Source: Polyodon spathula
Taxonomy: Eukaryota; Chordata; Actinopteri; Acipenseriformes; Polyodontidae
NCBI RefSeq assembly: GCF_017654505.1
Contig: NC_054543.1
Location: 30,613,525 to 30,677,524, forward strand
Reading direction: 5' to 3'
DNA length: 64,000 bases
In this document: positions 1 through 13,815 of the stretch, in pieces
How positions within the stretch are numbered: the first letter of the stretch is position 1
Layout: every line of letters begins with the position of its first letter
The notes under the pieces: generated by a model
Seen by the model: the letters and a program-made list of their open reading frames with translations, nothing else
What the model was told of the DNA's origin: nothing
Database searches by the model: none
Position numbers and translations under genes: made by a program

Positions 1-1092
<1,092 letters not shown>

Positions 1093-1335
1093 CTTAATAT
1101 TTGGTACTCTGGTGTACTCTATGATTTTTCTCAATGAAGTTCTATTACCTGTAAAAATAAGCCGTTTTCTTGCCACTTTAATTTTAACTTTTTGCCATTT
1201 CAAGTGTTTCAGCCGGAACACTTTAAAAGAATGTCTTCCTTTTAAGGTACAGAGTTGTTTTCTGGGATTCCTTCAGTCAAATTCCATAACCAGTGTTTAC
1301 CAGTAAAACTGAACATTACGTGATTGGTGCAATCC

Positions 1336-1412
1336 AGGGGGATTCCCCAGTGCTGTAAATGGCTGTAAAAAACAGCTGTGGCTTCTTGGGGTATAGGCTG
1401 ATCAACAACCCC
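1336..1412. repeat. Diverged copy of the 34.7-kb MITE family
   Basis: The block TTCCCCAGTGCTGTAAATGG followed by CAGCTGTGGC and a GGGGTATAGGCTGATCAA end matches, with changes, the right half of the short inverted-repeat element at 34698-34907. Only the right half is recognisable. Confidence 0.35.
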
Positions 1413-1492
1413 CTTTTATGTGTTTTATCTTCTTCTTACCTTTATGATTGTGTTTGAAGTTATATCATTTTTGTCAGAAGCGTGACATTTAC

Positions 1493-1624
1493 AGTATACT
1501 TCCATATCTATGTTATGACATTAATGTCAGGCAATCAGTATACTTCCAAATCTATCTTATGATGTTAATGACAGGCAATGAGTATACTTCCAAATCTATC
1601 TTATGACATTAGTGACAGGCAATG
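1493..1624. repeat. 44-bp tandem repeat, three copies
   Basis: Three head-to-tail units start at 1493, 1537 and 1581 with AGTATACTTCCAAATCTAT and end with GACAGGCAATGA. The second and third are closest to each other. No coding meaning is apparent. Confidence 0.9.
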
Positions 1625-3766
1625 ACTGAAGCTGTAAAAAAAATGCACATTTGAGATAATTTGAACACAGCTGTCAACAGTGTCTCTCAGGGACAAACCA
1701 GCTGCAGTTATGTTTGGAGAATGGCAAATGAAATATGCAGCATTTGAAAGAGCTGACTGTTGTTTACAACATTTGTGTAGGCTGAAGACTAATAGGGGAA
1801 TGTGTTTAATTGCAGTGCACATACCGTTTTTTCTGTTATCTTTAATCAAAATTGGGAGTACATTATATTTACAGCATGTAATGTTTTGTTGTTTTTTTTT
1901 TTTTAATCGCAGACAAAAGAATCTATTTTCAATAGTATAGACAGAGCTATGTTTATGTTTCCTGCTGTTCACAATTTTTGTTAGTTATGGTGGTATGTTA
2001 ATTAGAAGCTATTAGTATTCACATAGGCATACATTGGCTTCTGCCACTTGAAATTCCAGATGGATCTTTATGCCAATGTGTAGTTATGGAAGACAATGTT
2101 ATATCAGCTTTTACTTTGCATTTATATTAGTGAAATGAATAACCCTAGCCTCCCTCTTCATTATCAATTATAGATCACCCTCATTCTAAATTCATAAACT
2201 TTTGTCTTAATCAAAGCTTGAACACAGAGAAATGTCTCAATTATTATTGTGAGGGGAGGGGATGCATTATCTGGTATCACATTGAATGACATACCATTCT
2301 CTGGTGGGCCACATAAGGCAAGTCCAAACCTTGGGGGGGCCACAGGGGCCATAGTGGTGGGGGGTTGTTCAAGTGGTCATGAAAATCTGACTAACCAATC
2401 CCACTTTACATACAGTAACAAAACGTTGCAAAACTGCACTTGCACAAGTCAACTAATACATCTCAGAAATCAGCACTTGATATGATACGATGTTTGGTCG
2501 CCATTTATATATAAATAGAAGGCTAATATAATTTCCTGACCAGTATTCAAACTAGATCTTGCAAACAAATAATTATACAAATTTCACTGTATTGCTATTA
2601 AAACAGCATATTATTAATTAAAATTTTATTAAAACTAGAAAATGTTCTGACAATTACTGCGCAGCAGGCATTCAAATTAACTAACGAAAGCAGTTATGTT
2701 GTATAAGCATCTTATTAAGCGCCTGATTAAAAGTGTAGCACAGTGTCTGAATATGCATGTTCTAGCTCCGATGTGTTTAAATGTAAATTAAAAGTTTCTA
2801 AATTAAGTACATGGCATGACAGTAAACAGAAGGGAAAATAAACGTCAGTGCATTTCCACAGAGCCATCTTTGAGCGACGTGCTGTAGTGCATTTCTTACT
2901 GTTGCCAAACAGGTTTTTTTAAGCCCAAATAAAAAATCTTTGAAAGGCTCTGTTTCTTCTGCCAATTTCCTGCGACTGAACACTTACTGGTGGCCGCATT
3001 GCTCATTTTCCTAACAATACTTTGTTTATCATATGAAAAATAAAGGAAATATAGACATATGCACTGAAGATTTTTTCATGTATTTCTATAATAAAATCAA
3101 GCTGTTTCTCATTTTAAAACATACAGCAGCCCCGCTCAACTTTCCAAGCAATTTCCAATACTATTTATCCTAAAATAATATGTAAAACTGTGATATTCCA
3201 CAATAGGTTGTGAAGGCTTAACTTGGCTCCACAGAATTAACTATAAAGCAGAGGATGTCAAACTTAAAATTATACACTTTTCATGTGTGTATTTCTGGCA
3301 GAAACAGTACATAAGTAGACATTGCTTTTTTCTTTTTCATTTTTTTTTTTATCCCTGCCATTGTAGTTTCTTCACTATAAACAAAGTGGCAAATGACACA
3401 TTTTCATAAATACCATTACTGGGGTTTACCTTTTTTTTTTAAGCTGTGCATACAAGTGAAAACTGTTAAATGTAACTTAAACTCTTTAAAAAATATATGT
3501 GGAAAAGGGGGCGTTGCACAAAGAGAAAAAAACACAATTTTGTTTTTTGCTTATTACTCTTCTCATACCAGAAAATAGAATCACAACAAAACAGAATGTT
3601 GATCACTATACGTAACATTTATCTAGTTTGGCCAGTGTCTGGAAAGTGTGAAGCATTTTTGAGTGATGTGCATTACCTGAAGCTGTATCCCCCCAAAGCA
3701 TCACTTTGTTGATGATGTTTTTTATGTTAATCCCACACATCACTTGCCATTTTAGACACAGACGTG
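1625..3766. other. No gene recognised
   Basis: AT-rich sequence with short homopolymer runs. I see no exon-like block with convincing splice sites and no repeat that I can name. Confidence 0.5.
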
Positions 3767-4192
3767 GATTTATTTATTTATTTATTTTTAATGTAGTTGT
3801 TGCCAATTATTTTTGTTATTTTCTCCAATTTGGAATTGACCAATTATTATTTAGGCTCAGCTCACCACTACCACCCCCTGCTCTGACTCGGGAGCTGCGA
3901 AGACGAACACACGCTGGAGCTACAGTTTAGAAGAATAACGCAGCTCCTGGGCAGCTAGCAGGCAAGCTCGCATGCACCCGGCCAGAGTACATGGGTCGCT
4001 GGTGCGCGGTGAGCTGAGGACACCCTGGCCGACCTAGACCACCCCCCCTACCCACCCAGACCTGGCGAAGCTCAGCCAATTGGGTGCCGCCTCCTGGGAA
4101 CTCCCGTCCACAGTCGGCTGTGGCATAACCCAGACTCGAACCGGCGACATCCAGGCTATAGGGCGCATCCTGCACTCAAGCAGAGTGCTTTT
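3767..4192 (-). mobile_element. tRNA-derived SINE, copy A (5' truncated)
   Basis: On the minus strand the element begins inside its tRNA-related head. It has GTGCAGGATGCGCCCTATAG and a B-box-like GGTTCGAGTCTGG near 4135, but the A-box end found in copy C (51883) is absent. A GC-rich body follows with CAGCTCACCGCGCACCAGCGA, close to the matching block in copy C. The 3' end has the family tail ATAATAATTGGTCAATTCC, then an (AAAT)n run at about 3767-3790. The tRNA-like promoter and A-rich tail are what a LINE-mobilised, RNA polymerase III-transcribed SINE shows. The reading frame across it is a by-product and also appears in copy C. Confidence 0.8.
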
Positions 4193-4266
4193 CGAATTAA
4201 TGTGCGGCAATGTTTGTAAGAATATTCAGATTCAACCCACTAAAGAAAATAATATTACTACCGCTG

Positions 4267-4864
4267 TGTGAACAGGATGGCTTTGCAGTGGTGACGTCAG
4301 ACCAGAAACACACTCCACAACAGGGACTGGCAGGTGAAAACTGGGCCGTGGCGCTCAGTATATTTATTAAATGATAAACAGCAAATAAAAGATGTAAACA
4401 AAACCAACACAAACAAAAAGGCTTGTTGGCCAAACAAACAGAAACACACAAGACAGACATGGATGAACCAAACAAGTGTCGTGTGAGTCCTCTCGCATGA
4501 GTAGCATTTGTTATATTTTTAAATCACTCTCCTCTCTTTCACCCGTTCTCCACTTCCCGAACACACAACCCAGAGTGAGTAAAAACATGCTGCTTTTATG
4601 CAGCTGTACCGAGACTCGATTGCTAATCAATCATTCAATTGGAGTCTCGGTACAACTGCACGTGAATTAATAAAAGTGCAATTCCCCATGCTCACATATT
4701 TTACTGTGCAATCCTCGTGCCTAAATACCAAATATACATTTTAAACACTCGTGCTCGTAACCCATATTTATATCCTGTGTATTTTATATATAAACACCAA
4801 CATCAACACACTACATACAATATAAAACACTAATAAAATTAAAGGGGTGGGACACTCTGCCACA
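4267..4864 (-). mobile_element. Solo LTR, subfamily 1, sense minus
   Basis: The sequence starts TGTGAACAGGATGGC and ends CTCTGCCACA, giving TG...CA ends with short inverted termini. Near the left end it has GTGACGTCAGACCAG, shared with the LTRs at 19385 and 54992 and, with small changes, 35360. Read on the minus strand it has a TATA-like CATAAAA (4594-4600) and an AATAAA-type signal near 4360, so U3 is on the right and U5 on the left. The flanking 5 bases (CGCTG and AGTTG) match at 3 of 5 positions, so a duplication may have decayed. No interior or second LTR is present. Confidence 0.75.
4592..4654 (-). promoter_or_regulatory. LTR TATA box with upstream palindrome
   Basis: Two 13-base arms, TGTACCGAGACTC at 4605-4617 and its exact reverse complement at 4642-4654, flank 24 AT-rich bases containing ATTGATTAG on the sense strand. 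CATAAAA on the minus strand lies directly downstream. The same layout with other arm sequences recurs in seven other LTRs here. Confidence 0.6.
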
Positions 4865-6180
4865 AGTTGTTTTCATAGTGCATGAAGCCTTCTCTCATTG
4901 CTCAACCAATGAGGCTCTAAAACTAAGCAAATTGGCAGAGATTTGTGACCCATGCCAAAATATAGCTCATCAGAATGAAAGCTTGGACAATCAGCTGACT
5001 TGTTCCTGTATTAGGCTGCCAAAACCAAAAAGCTTGTTGGGGGAAGCAAATACCCTGTAGATAGCAGCGACCTTATAATCTTGCGTATCAGCAACTTCAG
5101 CTTTTGTAATGAAGGACAGCTGATGCTTGACGGGCCAAAAGAAAGGCTTAGCAGGCTGGCTTTTGAAGAACCCTGATCTAGAGTGAACTAGAAATGGAAC
5201 ACCTCAAGTCATTAGGTATCAGGAAGCAAATGTAGTTTTGACGCCGAAGATGTTCTTATGACACACTTTCATACATACTGTATACATCCTGTGGATAAAG
5301 TCTCTGATGGCGTGCCCGTCCCTTATTAATTTATATATTATTTTTGGAATATATTATATTACACTTGATTTTGTGATTCCATCAATCATTTTGATTGAAC
5401 TAGCGATATTTTAGATCAGTCTGCCCACTTCTAAGTTAAAGTACAGATGTTTGGCTTGGCTAGCCCCCTTTGGAGAGCAATAGCTTTATAGAGGATATAC
5501 TGTGCTATGGGCCCAGACTACTGTAGTTATTCCATGCATTGGGATGGTCAAAGAACCCACAAGCCCCCCAAACAAGAGAAATAGCCACAGCTCTGTGAAC
5601 GTTCATACACTATTCTGTTTATGTATGGAAATAAAAGCATGTTTCACCTTAAATTAAACTACTGAATTTGGAGGATAGATTAAGCAAGCATATATTATTT
5701 AATGTAGCATAGTTTGGAACATTGTGATTTGATTTGAATGCAAGTTAGATTGCAAAAGATCTGCTGAAAAAAAATATTCACTGGGTAGCATCGAATATGT
5801 TATTCAATGCCACTTTAAATATAAATATACTGTCAACGAGGAATAAACATTATGCATTGCCAACACTGCTTGTAAGCTATTGAGTACAGATACAATATTC
5901 CCCTAAGCCCTGGCAGAACACACTGCTGCTGAATAATTAGCTTCAATTTAAAAAAAAAAGCAGATGGATTCAGTTTCTTGTTTATTTCGCAGTTCCAAAA
6001 GAAGTGTTTCTCATCTGTTCTGTGGTTGAAGTAAAGTTTTTCTTCAGCAGCAGTGTAGTTTTACAGCAAAGCATTTCATTTTTTTGCATCTCCCAGGTGC
6101 AGCCTTTAAGATTGCTTACAGTGCAGTACTGTAGTCGGTTCCTTACTGAATTGTAATTATGTTTTTTTCTTTAGTTTCAG
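4865..6180. other. No gene recognised
   Basis: Unassigned sequence between two LTR insertions. Apart from poly-A and AT runs I see nothing that I can support. Confidence 0.5.
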
Positions 6181-6224
6181 ATTAAAGTGACATCTGTTCA
6201 TAACACAACCTATGGGGAAGAAAG
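6181..6224 (+). CDS. Candidate 44-nt exon, unidentified
   Basis: A pyrimidine-rich run ending TTTAGTTTCAG precedes the segment, and AAAG|GTAAAC follows it. Both are good vertebrate splice signals. The frame starting at 6181 is open and reads IKVTSVHNTTYGEE. I do not recognise the protein. A chance pairing of splice-like sites is quite possible in 64 kb. Confidence 0.2.
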
Positions 6225-6356
6225 GTAAACGTAATTAGCCTGTTGTGACTGTTGCTGCGCAAAGTAATGGAAAATAAAATGAATTGCGTTTTGAGTGATT
6301 TTTCATTTGAGAATTGAGTCTCCTGCTTATCCCGTGGTGTGCGGCTTATACAGCTG

Positions 6357-6878
6357 TGTCACAGATGGCATGTGGGTGGTGGCAGCAGCAGTCAAAACAA
6401 GATATGGTGATGCAAAACTGAAACACCACGGCGCTCAGTGCGTTATTAAATAATAAACAAAACAAAGACTTGTACAAAACACTAAACAAAAAGGGTACAA
6501 GGGCCAAACAAAAACAGTAACAAGTAGTATGCTGGTTTCGCAACCAGCATACTTAGCAATTGTTTACTTTTTCACCAAACTGACATCTCTCCTCTGGCAC
6601 TTCTGAGATGAGATTGGAGTCTTTTATATTCGTGGCTGGAGCATTAATTACCTATTAATAAAATTACCTTATTAAGGCTCCAATCACATTCCCACAAGAG
6701 TACACTACGACTACACATTGTAACAGTAAATAATAAAAGACTGACCGTACTCGACCGCCCGCACATAAACACAATAATAATAATCAGGATGGATGGCTTT
6801 GTCCGCCCACATGCAAACAATAATTGTAACAAATGAATAACTAATACAATACACATAAGTGGTGGGCACCCTGTCACA
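6357..6878 (-). mobile_element. Solo LTR with perfect 5-bp TSD (AGCTG)
   Basis: TGTCACAGATGGC at the left and ACCCTGTCACA at the right are inverted termini. AGCTG occurs at 6352-6356 and again at 6879-6883, a perfect 5-base duplication of the kind made by retroviral-type integrases. The minus strand is sense: AATATAAAAG (TATA) near 6622-6628, with an AATAAT/AATAAC-rich polyadenylation region near 6440. The 522-bp LTR lacks an interior, so it is a product of LTR-LTR recombination. Confidence 0.88.
6621..6682 (-). promoter_or_regulatory. LTR TATA box with upstream palindrome
   Basis: Arms TGGAGCATTAAT (6637-6648) and ATTAAGGCTCCA (6671-6682) pair at 11 of 12 positions around a 22-base AT-only-like spacer. 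The TATA-like element is just downstream on the minus strand. Confidence 0.5.
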
Positions 6879-6914
6879 AGCTGTAATGTAAAACAGGGCT
6901 GTCTCTGCTTTGAA

Positions 6915-7150
6915 GACTAATTACGGCTTAATTTGTACATTAGGCCCATCTACGCTCATCTAGATCCTAGTATGTGAAGTTGGGTCTTGCAGAATCTAAC
7001 TAATTCGTCATCAACAACGTGACTAGGTAAACTATTCCATGCCTGCACCACTCTATGTGAACGATGTCTCCTAACATCTGTCATACTGTATTTCTGTCTT
7101 CACTTAATTTGCAACTGTGTCCTCATTTCTTCAATGACCATCATTTATAT
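6915..7150. repeat. LINE-like interspersed repeat fragment (tentative)
   Basis: The text from about TTCCATGCCTGCACCACTCT through CTCCTAACATCTGTC to CACTTAATTTGCAACTGTG resembles a very common vertebrate interspersed repeat that I know from memory. A likely continuation type occurs at 27580-27790. Class and orientation cannot be fixed by eye. Confidence 0.3.
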
Positions 7151-10024
7151 ACCTTCTTTTTTTTTGAAAATAAATGTCTTATAATAGTGATAAGTTTCTT
7201 TTGATGCTCAGTATATAATGACTACAAATTAATATTATTCAGTAGATCTCAATGATGACTATAAAAGTGTTAATGGATATAAGTCACAGAATTTTCAATT
7301 TCAGTAGCATTGGTGTTGCAAATAATGTTATGGGTACTTGCATGCTTGTTATGTCAGTTTTCAAAGTGGGTTTGAAGGGTTATGAATATAGTTATACAGT
7401 CCTTCTTTAGCCTTTATAAAGATGTATTAAATATGAGGGGTTCTGTTGCTGTCCTAAGGAAGATTGTACCGACTTGTTCCTCAATATAATGAGAATCTGA
7501 AAAAATGTAAAATTGCTTAAGGTGATTTTTGAAGTGGCAGCCTAACCTTGATATATATTCCTGTACATTGATTATACGTTTCAAAGACATTGTATGTCAT
7601 CATTATGGAAATTCCATTTTCATGAACCCATTAAACCGCTGGTGATAAAGCAGCTCTAAGCCACGCCTGCTCTGGGGTTCTATTGGAGGGTGAAACAGCC
7701 TAGGTCCCACTACAACCATTACTGACTAGTCTTCCTATTGGCTTTGCACATGACCCCGCCTTCCCTCTGCAAAATGTTACCTTCTCTACTTCTATGTCCT
7801 CTAGTAATAATAATAAACTTTTAAAAAAGGTTGAATAACCCAGATAAAAAGCAACCTGGTATGAGTCACTATATTAAAGCTGAGAAGACTGTGTAAACAG
7901 AACCAAAATGTCATTAGTTTACTTCCACTTGCTCCTTGTTAGACATAGCCTGAGATCAGATAATTTCTCAATTAATGTGTCTGTCTCAAAGATTTCAAAA
8001 ATATGAGATAAACCCTCCAGCAGACTGAGCCCTTTTCGATCTGCCAGCTGACGCCTTGAAGGCGCCTGAATGCTAGATGAGCAGATGATACCCATATCTG
8101 TGTGTTAATAACCTGGCTTTTACTGTTCGAGTGGAGAGAAGCTAACAAAGACTTATTATTTGGTGCTAATTTAAAACCGCCATGAGGGATGGGGTGATTC
8201 TGTGAGTCTAACCCTTATCTCTGTCTCTCGTACATTGTGCATTCATTCAGCTACAGGTTTGTAGGAGATGTATAACTGGTAGTTCTGAATTCCAATAATG
8301 GCTGTACATTTATTCTGAATGCTAATGCTGTCTGTTGAAAGAGAAATTGGTGGATAAATACTGTACTTTTGCTTTAGTGTTCAGGACCAAGATTTCTACA
8401 TTTTGTAATTGCATAAGCAGCCTTAGCAGTGAGGTTAAATGGGAATACAAACAAGGTCCAGAACCCTTTTTAAAGCAGTTGGATCCCAAGGCTGTAAATC
8501 ATTCAATAGATTAAACGTTTAAACTCCCCGTGCAAAAGTGTCGGCTGTCGTACATGGTAGAGCTAATTGCTGACAATAAAACTTGATTTAAAAAACAAAT
8601 GTAAAACAGTCATAGATTGGCTGAATTGTGTAAAATTCAACTGGAAGTGCATTGCATTTGTCAGGGTAGTGTTATTAATCCATTCACAGCATTCTTTCTT
8701 TTCTTGCCACCTGGATACAAACAATATGTCAGGTTGTTCCAATTCCCTATTGAATTCCCCCTGTTAAAATATTGCTAATTAGAAAACTAAGCAAGCAGCT
8801 GGCTGCCACAGAATCCTGCCAGCCCAGGCTTTCATAGAGAACGGCCCGCCAAAATAACAACATCAGAAATGCAACGAATAGTGCACGAAATTGAGGGGCT
8901 GTTGTCTTGAGATTTTTTAAAAAGTGCATTTAGCTGATTGTGAATGGAGCTGAAGGCTCATCCAAGAGTCACCCTTTCTGGAACAAAATGCTAAGCTGTG
9001 GAAGAACGTGTGTCACCCATAAGACTCAATAAACACTTAGGGGTCAATTTAATCAATCTATATGTACAGGTATACCCTGCCTTATTTGCAGTACCAGGGA
9101 ACCCACATGGATTACATCACCTCAATTTATGGTGATTCCATATATAAATTGTTTCAATAAAATCCAGATGTGACTGGTAGGTTGATCAAATGGACCCCTT
9201 AGTATGCGAAGGATATTCTTTTGCTTACTGAGAGTCTCAGAGTCAGGCGGTGTGGAGGTGTCTGTCTGTCGGTCACACCTAGCTTTATGTACATACAGTG
9301 GCTTTAGGTTGATTTTTAGTATAAATCTGAACATGACTGTGAGGAACCAACTTTTAAGATGTACAGTATTAAACGTGTCCTCGCTAGGGTTTATTTATTT
9401 ATTACAATGAGTTCAGTGGAGTGAATGACTTGCAGGAATGTCTTATCTTGTTTCCAGGAGTTTCCTGAGAGCCATACTTCACTCATGTGTAGTTACATTA
9501 CATACATTACTGTGTTTCACTCAATAATCCAAATGTTAAAAACGTGATGGGTCCCAGTAACAATTCATGCTGGGTTTAGAGTTGGAAAAACTTTTCTGTA
9601 AATTATTCAGTGCTAAGTAACTTGATAGAAAGACTACACTATAACTAATTCTAATTTAAATAGTGTCAGTGAAAAAATAAAATGTGCATTGATGTACTGT
9701 ACATATTAATTTGGTTTACTGGTTTGTTGCTGTGAATGCGATTATCTGTCCTATACTACTAGAGCAATATGCAGTTTTAAGTGGAGCTGTCTTTCCAAAA
9801 CCAGCATACAGGTTTGTATGTGTTGTGTTGTGTTGATTTAAATGAAACAGGTATTGAATCTGGTGACTGTACTGGTCTTTGTGCTTGTATTGATACCCAT
9901 TTATCAGGATTGGCAAACGCATATTATGACAATTCAATTCCATAAGGAAGGTTGTCTTGAGGTATTGTAGTTAAGCAAGGTTGAGCCTGATCAGTATGTA
10001 GGAAAAGCAAGTGCTGCATTGTAT
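7151..10024. other. No gene recognised
   Basis: No convincing exon, RNA gene or bounded mobile element seen. Confidence 0.5.
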
Positions 10025-10270
10025 GAAATGGTGTTGGTGTCTCAGTAGGGGGCGCTCTTTCCTCTGGGCCAGAACTCCACCAATGCCCCAGTATTGTGTT
10101 AGAGGGGGGACAGCAGTAGGTCTTGTGTTTTGAATGATGTGGTGAATGAAGGTCCTGTCCACTCTGTGAATACTGAGGTGATCAAAGTTGTTAACCCTCA
10201 AGACTATACAACTCATACCCTGGCTTATTCCCCACCCCTGTAAATGGGGTTGGGCATCCCTGGATAAACA
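10025..10270. repeat. Interspersed repeat of the AGGGGGCGCTCT type (tentative)
   Basis: CAGTAGGGGGCGCTCTTTCC, then TGCCCCAGTATTGTG, then GTCCTGTCCACTCTGTGAAT and CCCTGGCTTATTCCCCA, follows the order of a repeat seen widely in fish genomes. I recall the pattern but cannot name the family with certainty. Confidence 0.4.
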
Positions 10271-11027
10271 TTGTTTGCTTATTTGTTTAAAAAGTTTTGA
10301 TCATGGTCAAACAGAAGTTGACATCTATTAAAGCGTCTTCTTTATCCTGTAGAAAAATCAAAGCCCTATCTTTTTCTCGTTGCAGGATTTAAAAATAAAT
10401 AAATAAATAATAAATAATTAAATTCCTTTTAAGCTTGTTTCCTAAATCCCTAACCAATTTCAGACCCTGTAGAAATCAAAAGTACAGTGCAGGTTGTAAT
10501 CATACAAAATTTAGTTGTAAATGTCTCTAAATATCTTGCAAATGTACACTTTATCTTAAGCATCCCTGGGATGGAAGCTCACATATGCCCACACCACTAT
10601 TTCAAATGCTAATATTTCATAACCCATTCCTGATGCTGACTGCATATTTTCAGTGGTCTGGAAACTCCCCCAGCAAAATCTAATGGTACTATTATCTCTG
10701 ACCTGTGACTTTTTTTGGCTTCATACTTGGTACACAGCTGTATTCCGTCGTTCTCTGTCAAGTTTGATTTATGGGAATAAGACAAATTAACCCTTTTGTG
10801 GCATTAATTTAGCAAAGCTGCCACCACAGCATTACCAAAACACATATATCTGAGACAATTTGAGGTAGTGACTTCAGGATTTTATAAACTCTCTTCTTGA
10901 CTTATAAACTTAAAGTCAAGTAGACAGATGTTATGGATCGTACCCATCATCTGTGTTCCATTTTATTGTTAGGATTAATGATTTGAGTGAAGTTATGGAT
11001 GAAATACCTTTATGTAAGTGTCTGATA

Positions 11028-11337
11028 CAGCTATGACCAAACGTTTTGCATCACCTAGAATTTTAGACTTGAGACATAAAAATAAACTATATTATGAACA
11101 TAATTTAGATATTGTATTAACCTCATATAATCAAAGAAACTACAAACTGTGCAAAAGTCTACCGGAAGCCATAATAGATAGTGTAGTATTTCATGTTAGA
11201 TTTCAAAATCTCATATTTTTCAATTATAAGTATATGGAAAATTGCAAAGCGGTATGTAATTCAGCAGCTTTCATTTGACTTTATGAAACAAAATTTGTTA
11301 ATTCTATAGGGCAAAGCAAAACTTTTGCCCACAGCTG
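11028..11337. mobile_element. Tc1/mariner-type MITE, 310 bp
   Basis: The left end CAGCTATGACCAAACGTTTT and the right end, read on the other strand, CAGCTGTGGGCAAAAGTTTT form imperfect terminal inverted repeats of about 25-30 bases. A TA dinucleotide lies outside each end (11026-11027 and 11338-11339), the standard mariner target duplication. The interior has no transposase, so the element would depend on an enzyme made elsewhere. Confidence 0.85.
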
Positions 11338-13437
11338 TAGGGTTATTGTGTTGCCTGGCTACCACAGCTCACTGCATTCGCATGTGTAATTATATTCTAT
11401 CTAAGATGTAATTCTCTAAATATTGTAAATACTTTCCATTATACTATATTTAACTCTTGTTCTCCTGAATCAACCTACTGTTTTTGATATATTTTATACA
11501 GTATTACAAGACATATGATCAAAAGGTGAATATCAGAACTACAGAGTCCTATCTCTGATAACATACTGCAATGGGGATCCAGAGAAATAAAAGTAGGCGC
11601 TGTAAAGAAAAATAGCTGGGGGGCCTACCAAGGACTCAATATGACCTAAATGATTAATGACATTTACAGAGTATCTGCTTTGTGATATTTACATTCGCTA
11701 CCCTGTACTAGAGAGAGCCACGGTGATGAGGAGTAGTAGTGTATACCAATACAGGAAGCTACTGTACAAAACAGATGTGAATATTTTACCCTGTCCCGAA
11801 TTTCTTCGAGTACAGTATAGTGATGCATGTAGTAAAATCGGCAACAAAAGACATGAGTACCCAAGTACAAGCAGAAACGTAATTTACTGCTGGGAAAAGA
11901 TGAGCCAAATATTACTGCCCAATCTCAAATCATACTTGACATACAGGCAGCCATTTTCAAAGATGAGTCATTAGCGCCCTGAGGAATTAAAAGAAGCTTT
12001 TACAATGTCACCTTTTCTAACAAACAGCACCAACTTAGACAGATCAGAAATGTTGATCAGAACCCCTTATTTTTTGACATGCCACGCCATTCTGCATTTC
12101 ACAAATTGGGAGAAAAACAGGTGTGAGTAATCTCCATATACGTATGTTCTGTTAGTTGGTATTACGCATAACTGTTCTGAGTGTTGTGTTTGCAATGCGG
12201 TCAGTGCTGTTGTGGTTGCTGGGTTACAGGTTGCCTGGTGTAGTGGAGTGTCGTCATGCTTGCTGTTGCTGGTGTAGCATGAGAAACTCTACCCCATGAG
12301 ATAGTGCGGGCCTGTACAGTCACAGGACAAAACACGTTATTGAACAAAAGAGTATGATATTCTGCATCCCCTTCCCTTATCAACGGAAAGGTGGAAACAA
12401 AACTAATTATGTTTTAAAATATCTCTAACGTATTATGTACTATTAACATATTAAATAGTAATTCATCCTCTTTATTTTGATGCTATGCATGTTCCGATCT
12501 GACACAAGAAAAGGAAAGTATAATATGGTACATGTCTGGAGTACGGCGAGTGCAAACCTTTTCGCTGTTTATGTATATATTTCTGTGAAATTGATAATGC
12601 TTTTTTCATTTGAGCAAGCATACAAATTAAAAATGTGAATCTTATATGCGCATGTAGTACTTAATAAACTTCGTAAGGTGTAGTCGAGTTCAATTTTAGG
12701 GACAAGCACAGTGTGAGTCAGTGTAAAGAAATATTTATGTAAAGTGAGTGTTCAAGGCCTTAGCCAGCTATGAGACACCTGATGTACAGGCCTCGGTAAA
12801 AAATCATAGTAATAATTATTTATTTAGGCTCTTTTACATGTTGCTTTGCTGCAAAATAAAATTTCGTCCCTCTTGTGCATACATGAATTCCCTAGTCCCG
12901 CTGATATCTATAGCCACTGTGCTTTTCAACATCTTTACTGTCTATTTACTTATGTAGAGTGATTGATGTGTGTAGTAGGCTACTGTCTGTATTTCAATTT
13001 AATATGGCTACTTAAGTTTTTTTCGCTATTATTGTAATGATGTACCTGCCTTTAAATATGTTTTATGCTGACTCAGGTTTTTATTAAAAAGTAACCGAGT
13101 AACTTTTAAGACTTCTTTTTATTCCAGCGAAGAACTTAATGTGTAGAATAAAGGCAGAGGAATAAAGTGGGTTCAGGCTTGTTATTCAGACAGTGCCTGA
13201 ATGTCTGGTAGTTGAGTTGAGGATTTTGTCGAGTTCAGAGCTAAGCAGTTTGCAAGGAGACTTGCAGCTGATCACATTGAAAGAAGTAAAATGCATATTC
13301 ATGAATTAAAACAGAGCCAAACAGCCAATCAAATCGACTGGTCAACTGAAAATCTCGAGCTGCAACCCTCTGAACTACACATTGGTTATGATGATGTGCT
13401 GACAACTCACACAGCTGAACTCTAGCCAACGTGCTTA
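11338..13437. other. No gene recognised
   Basis: Unassigned AT-rich sequence; no supported exon or mobile-element boundary. Confidence 0.5.
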
Positions 13438-13683
13438 ATAGCTATGAGATACTGCACCCCCTCAGAAAAGGTGTTCTCATAGCTATGAGATACTGCACCC
13501 CCTCAGAAAAGGTGTTTTAATAGCTATGAGATACTGCACCCCCTCAGAAAAGGTGTTCTCATAGCTATGAGATACTGCACCCCCTCGGAAAAGGTGTTCT
13601 CATAGCTATGAGATACTGTATCCTCTCAGAAAATGTTTTTTAATAGCTATGAGATACTGCACCCCTTCAGGAAATCTGTTTTA
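13438..13683. repeat. 41-bp minisatellite, six copies
   Basis: Units start at 13438, 13479, 13520, 13561, 13602 and 13643 with ATAGCTATGAGATACTGCA and include CCCCCTCAGAAAAGGTGTT. Copies 1-4 are nearly identical; 5 and 6 are more diverged. Units abut directly, with no unique spacers. Confidence 0.95.
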
Positions 13684-13815
13684 AGAGTCATGATAACAAA
13701 TATGAAATAAATACAAACTATGAAGCAAACTGCAGTCAAACTCATTGTTTTGTGATAAATGTAAAATGACAGGGAAACACACAAAAGGTTTCAAAGATTT
13801 TAAAAAATTAATTTT

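Noticed and set aside
3927..4175. Similar frames here and at 51926-52150 (MQDxPxSL...)
   Set aside because: Their likeness comes from both lying in the same SINE family; the frame is not conserved in copy B.
10897..10921. Short hairpin CTTGACTT...AAGTCAAG
   Set aside because: Too short and AT-rich to stand out from chance in 64 kb.
13438..13683. CRISPR-like array
   Set aside because: Units abut with no unique spacers and the context is a vertebrate genome; it is a minisatellite.
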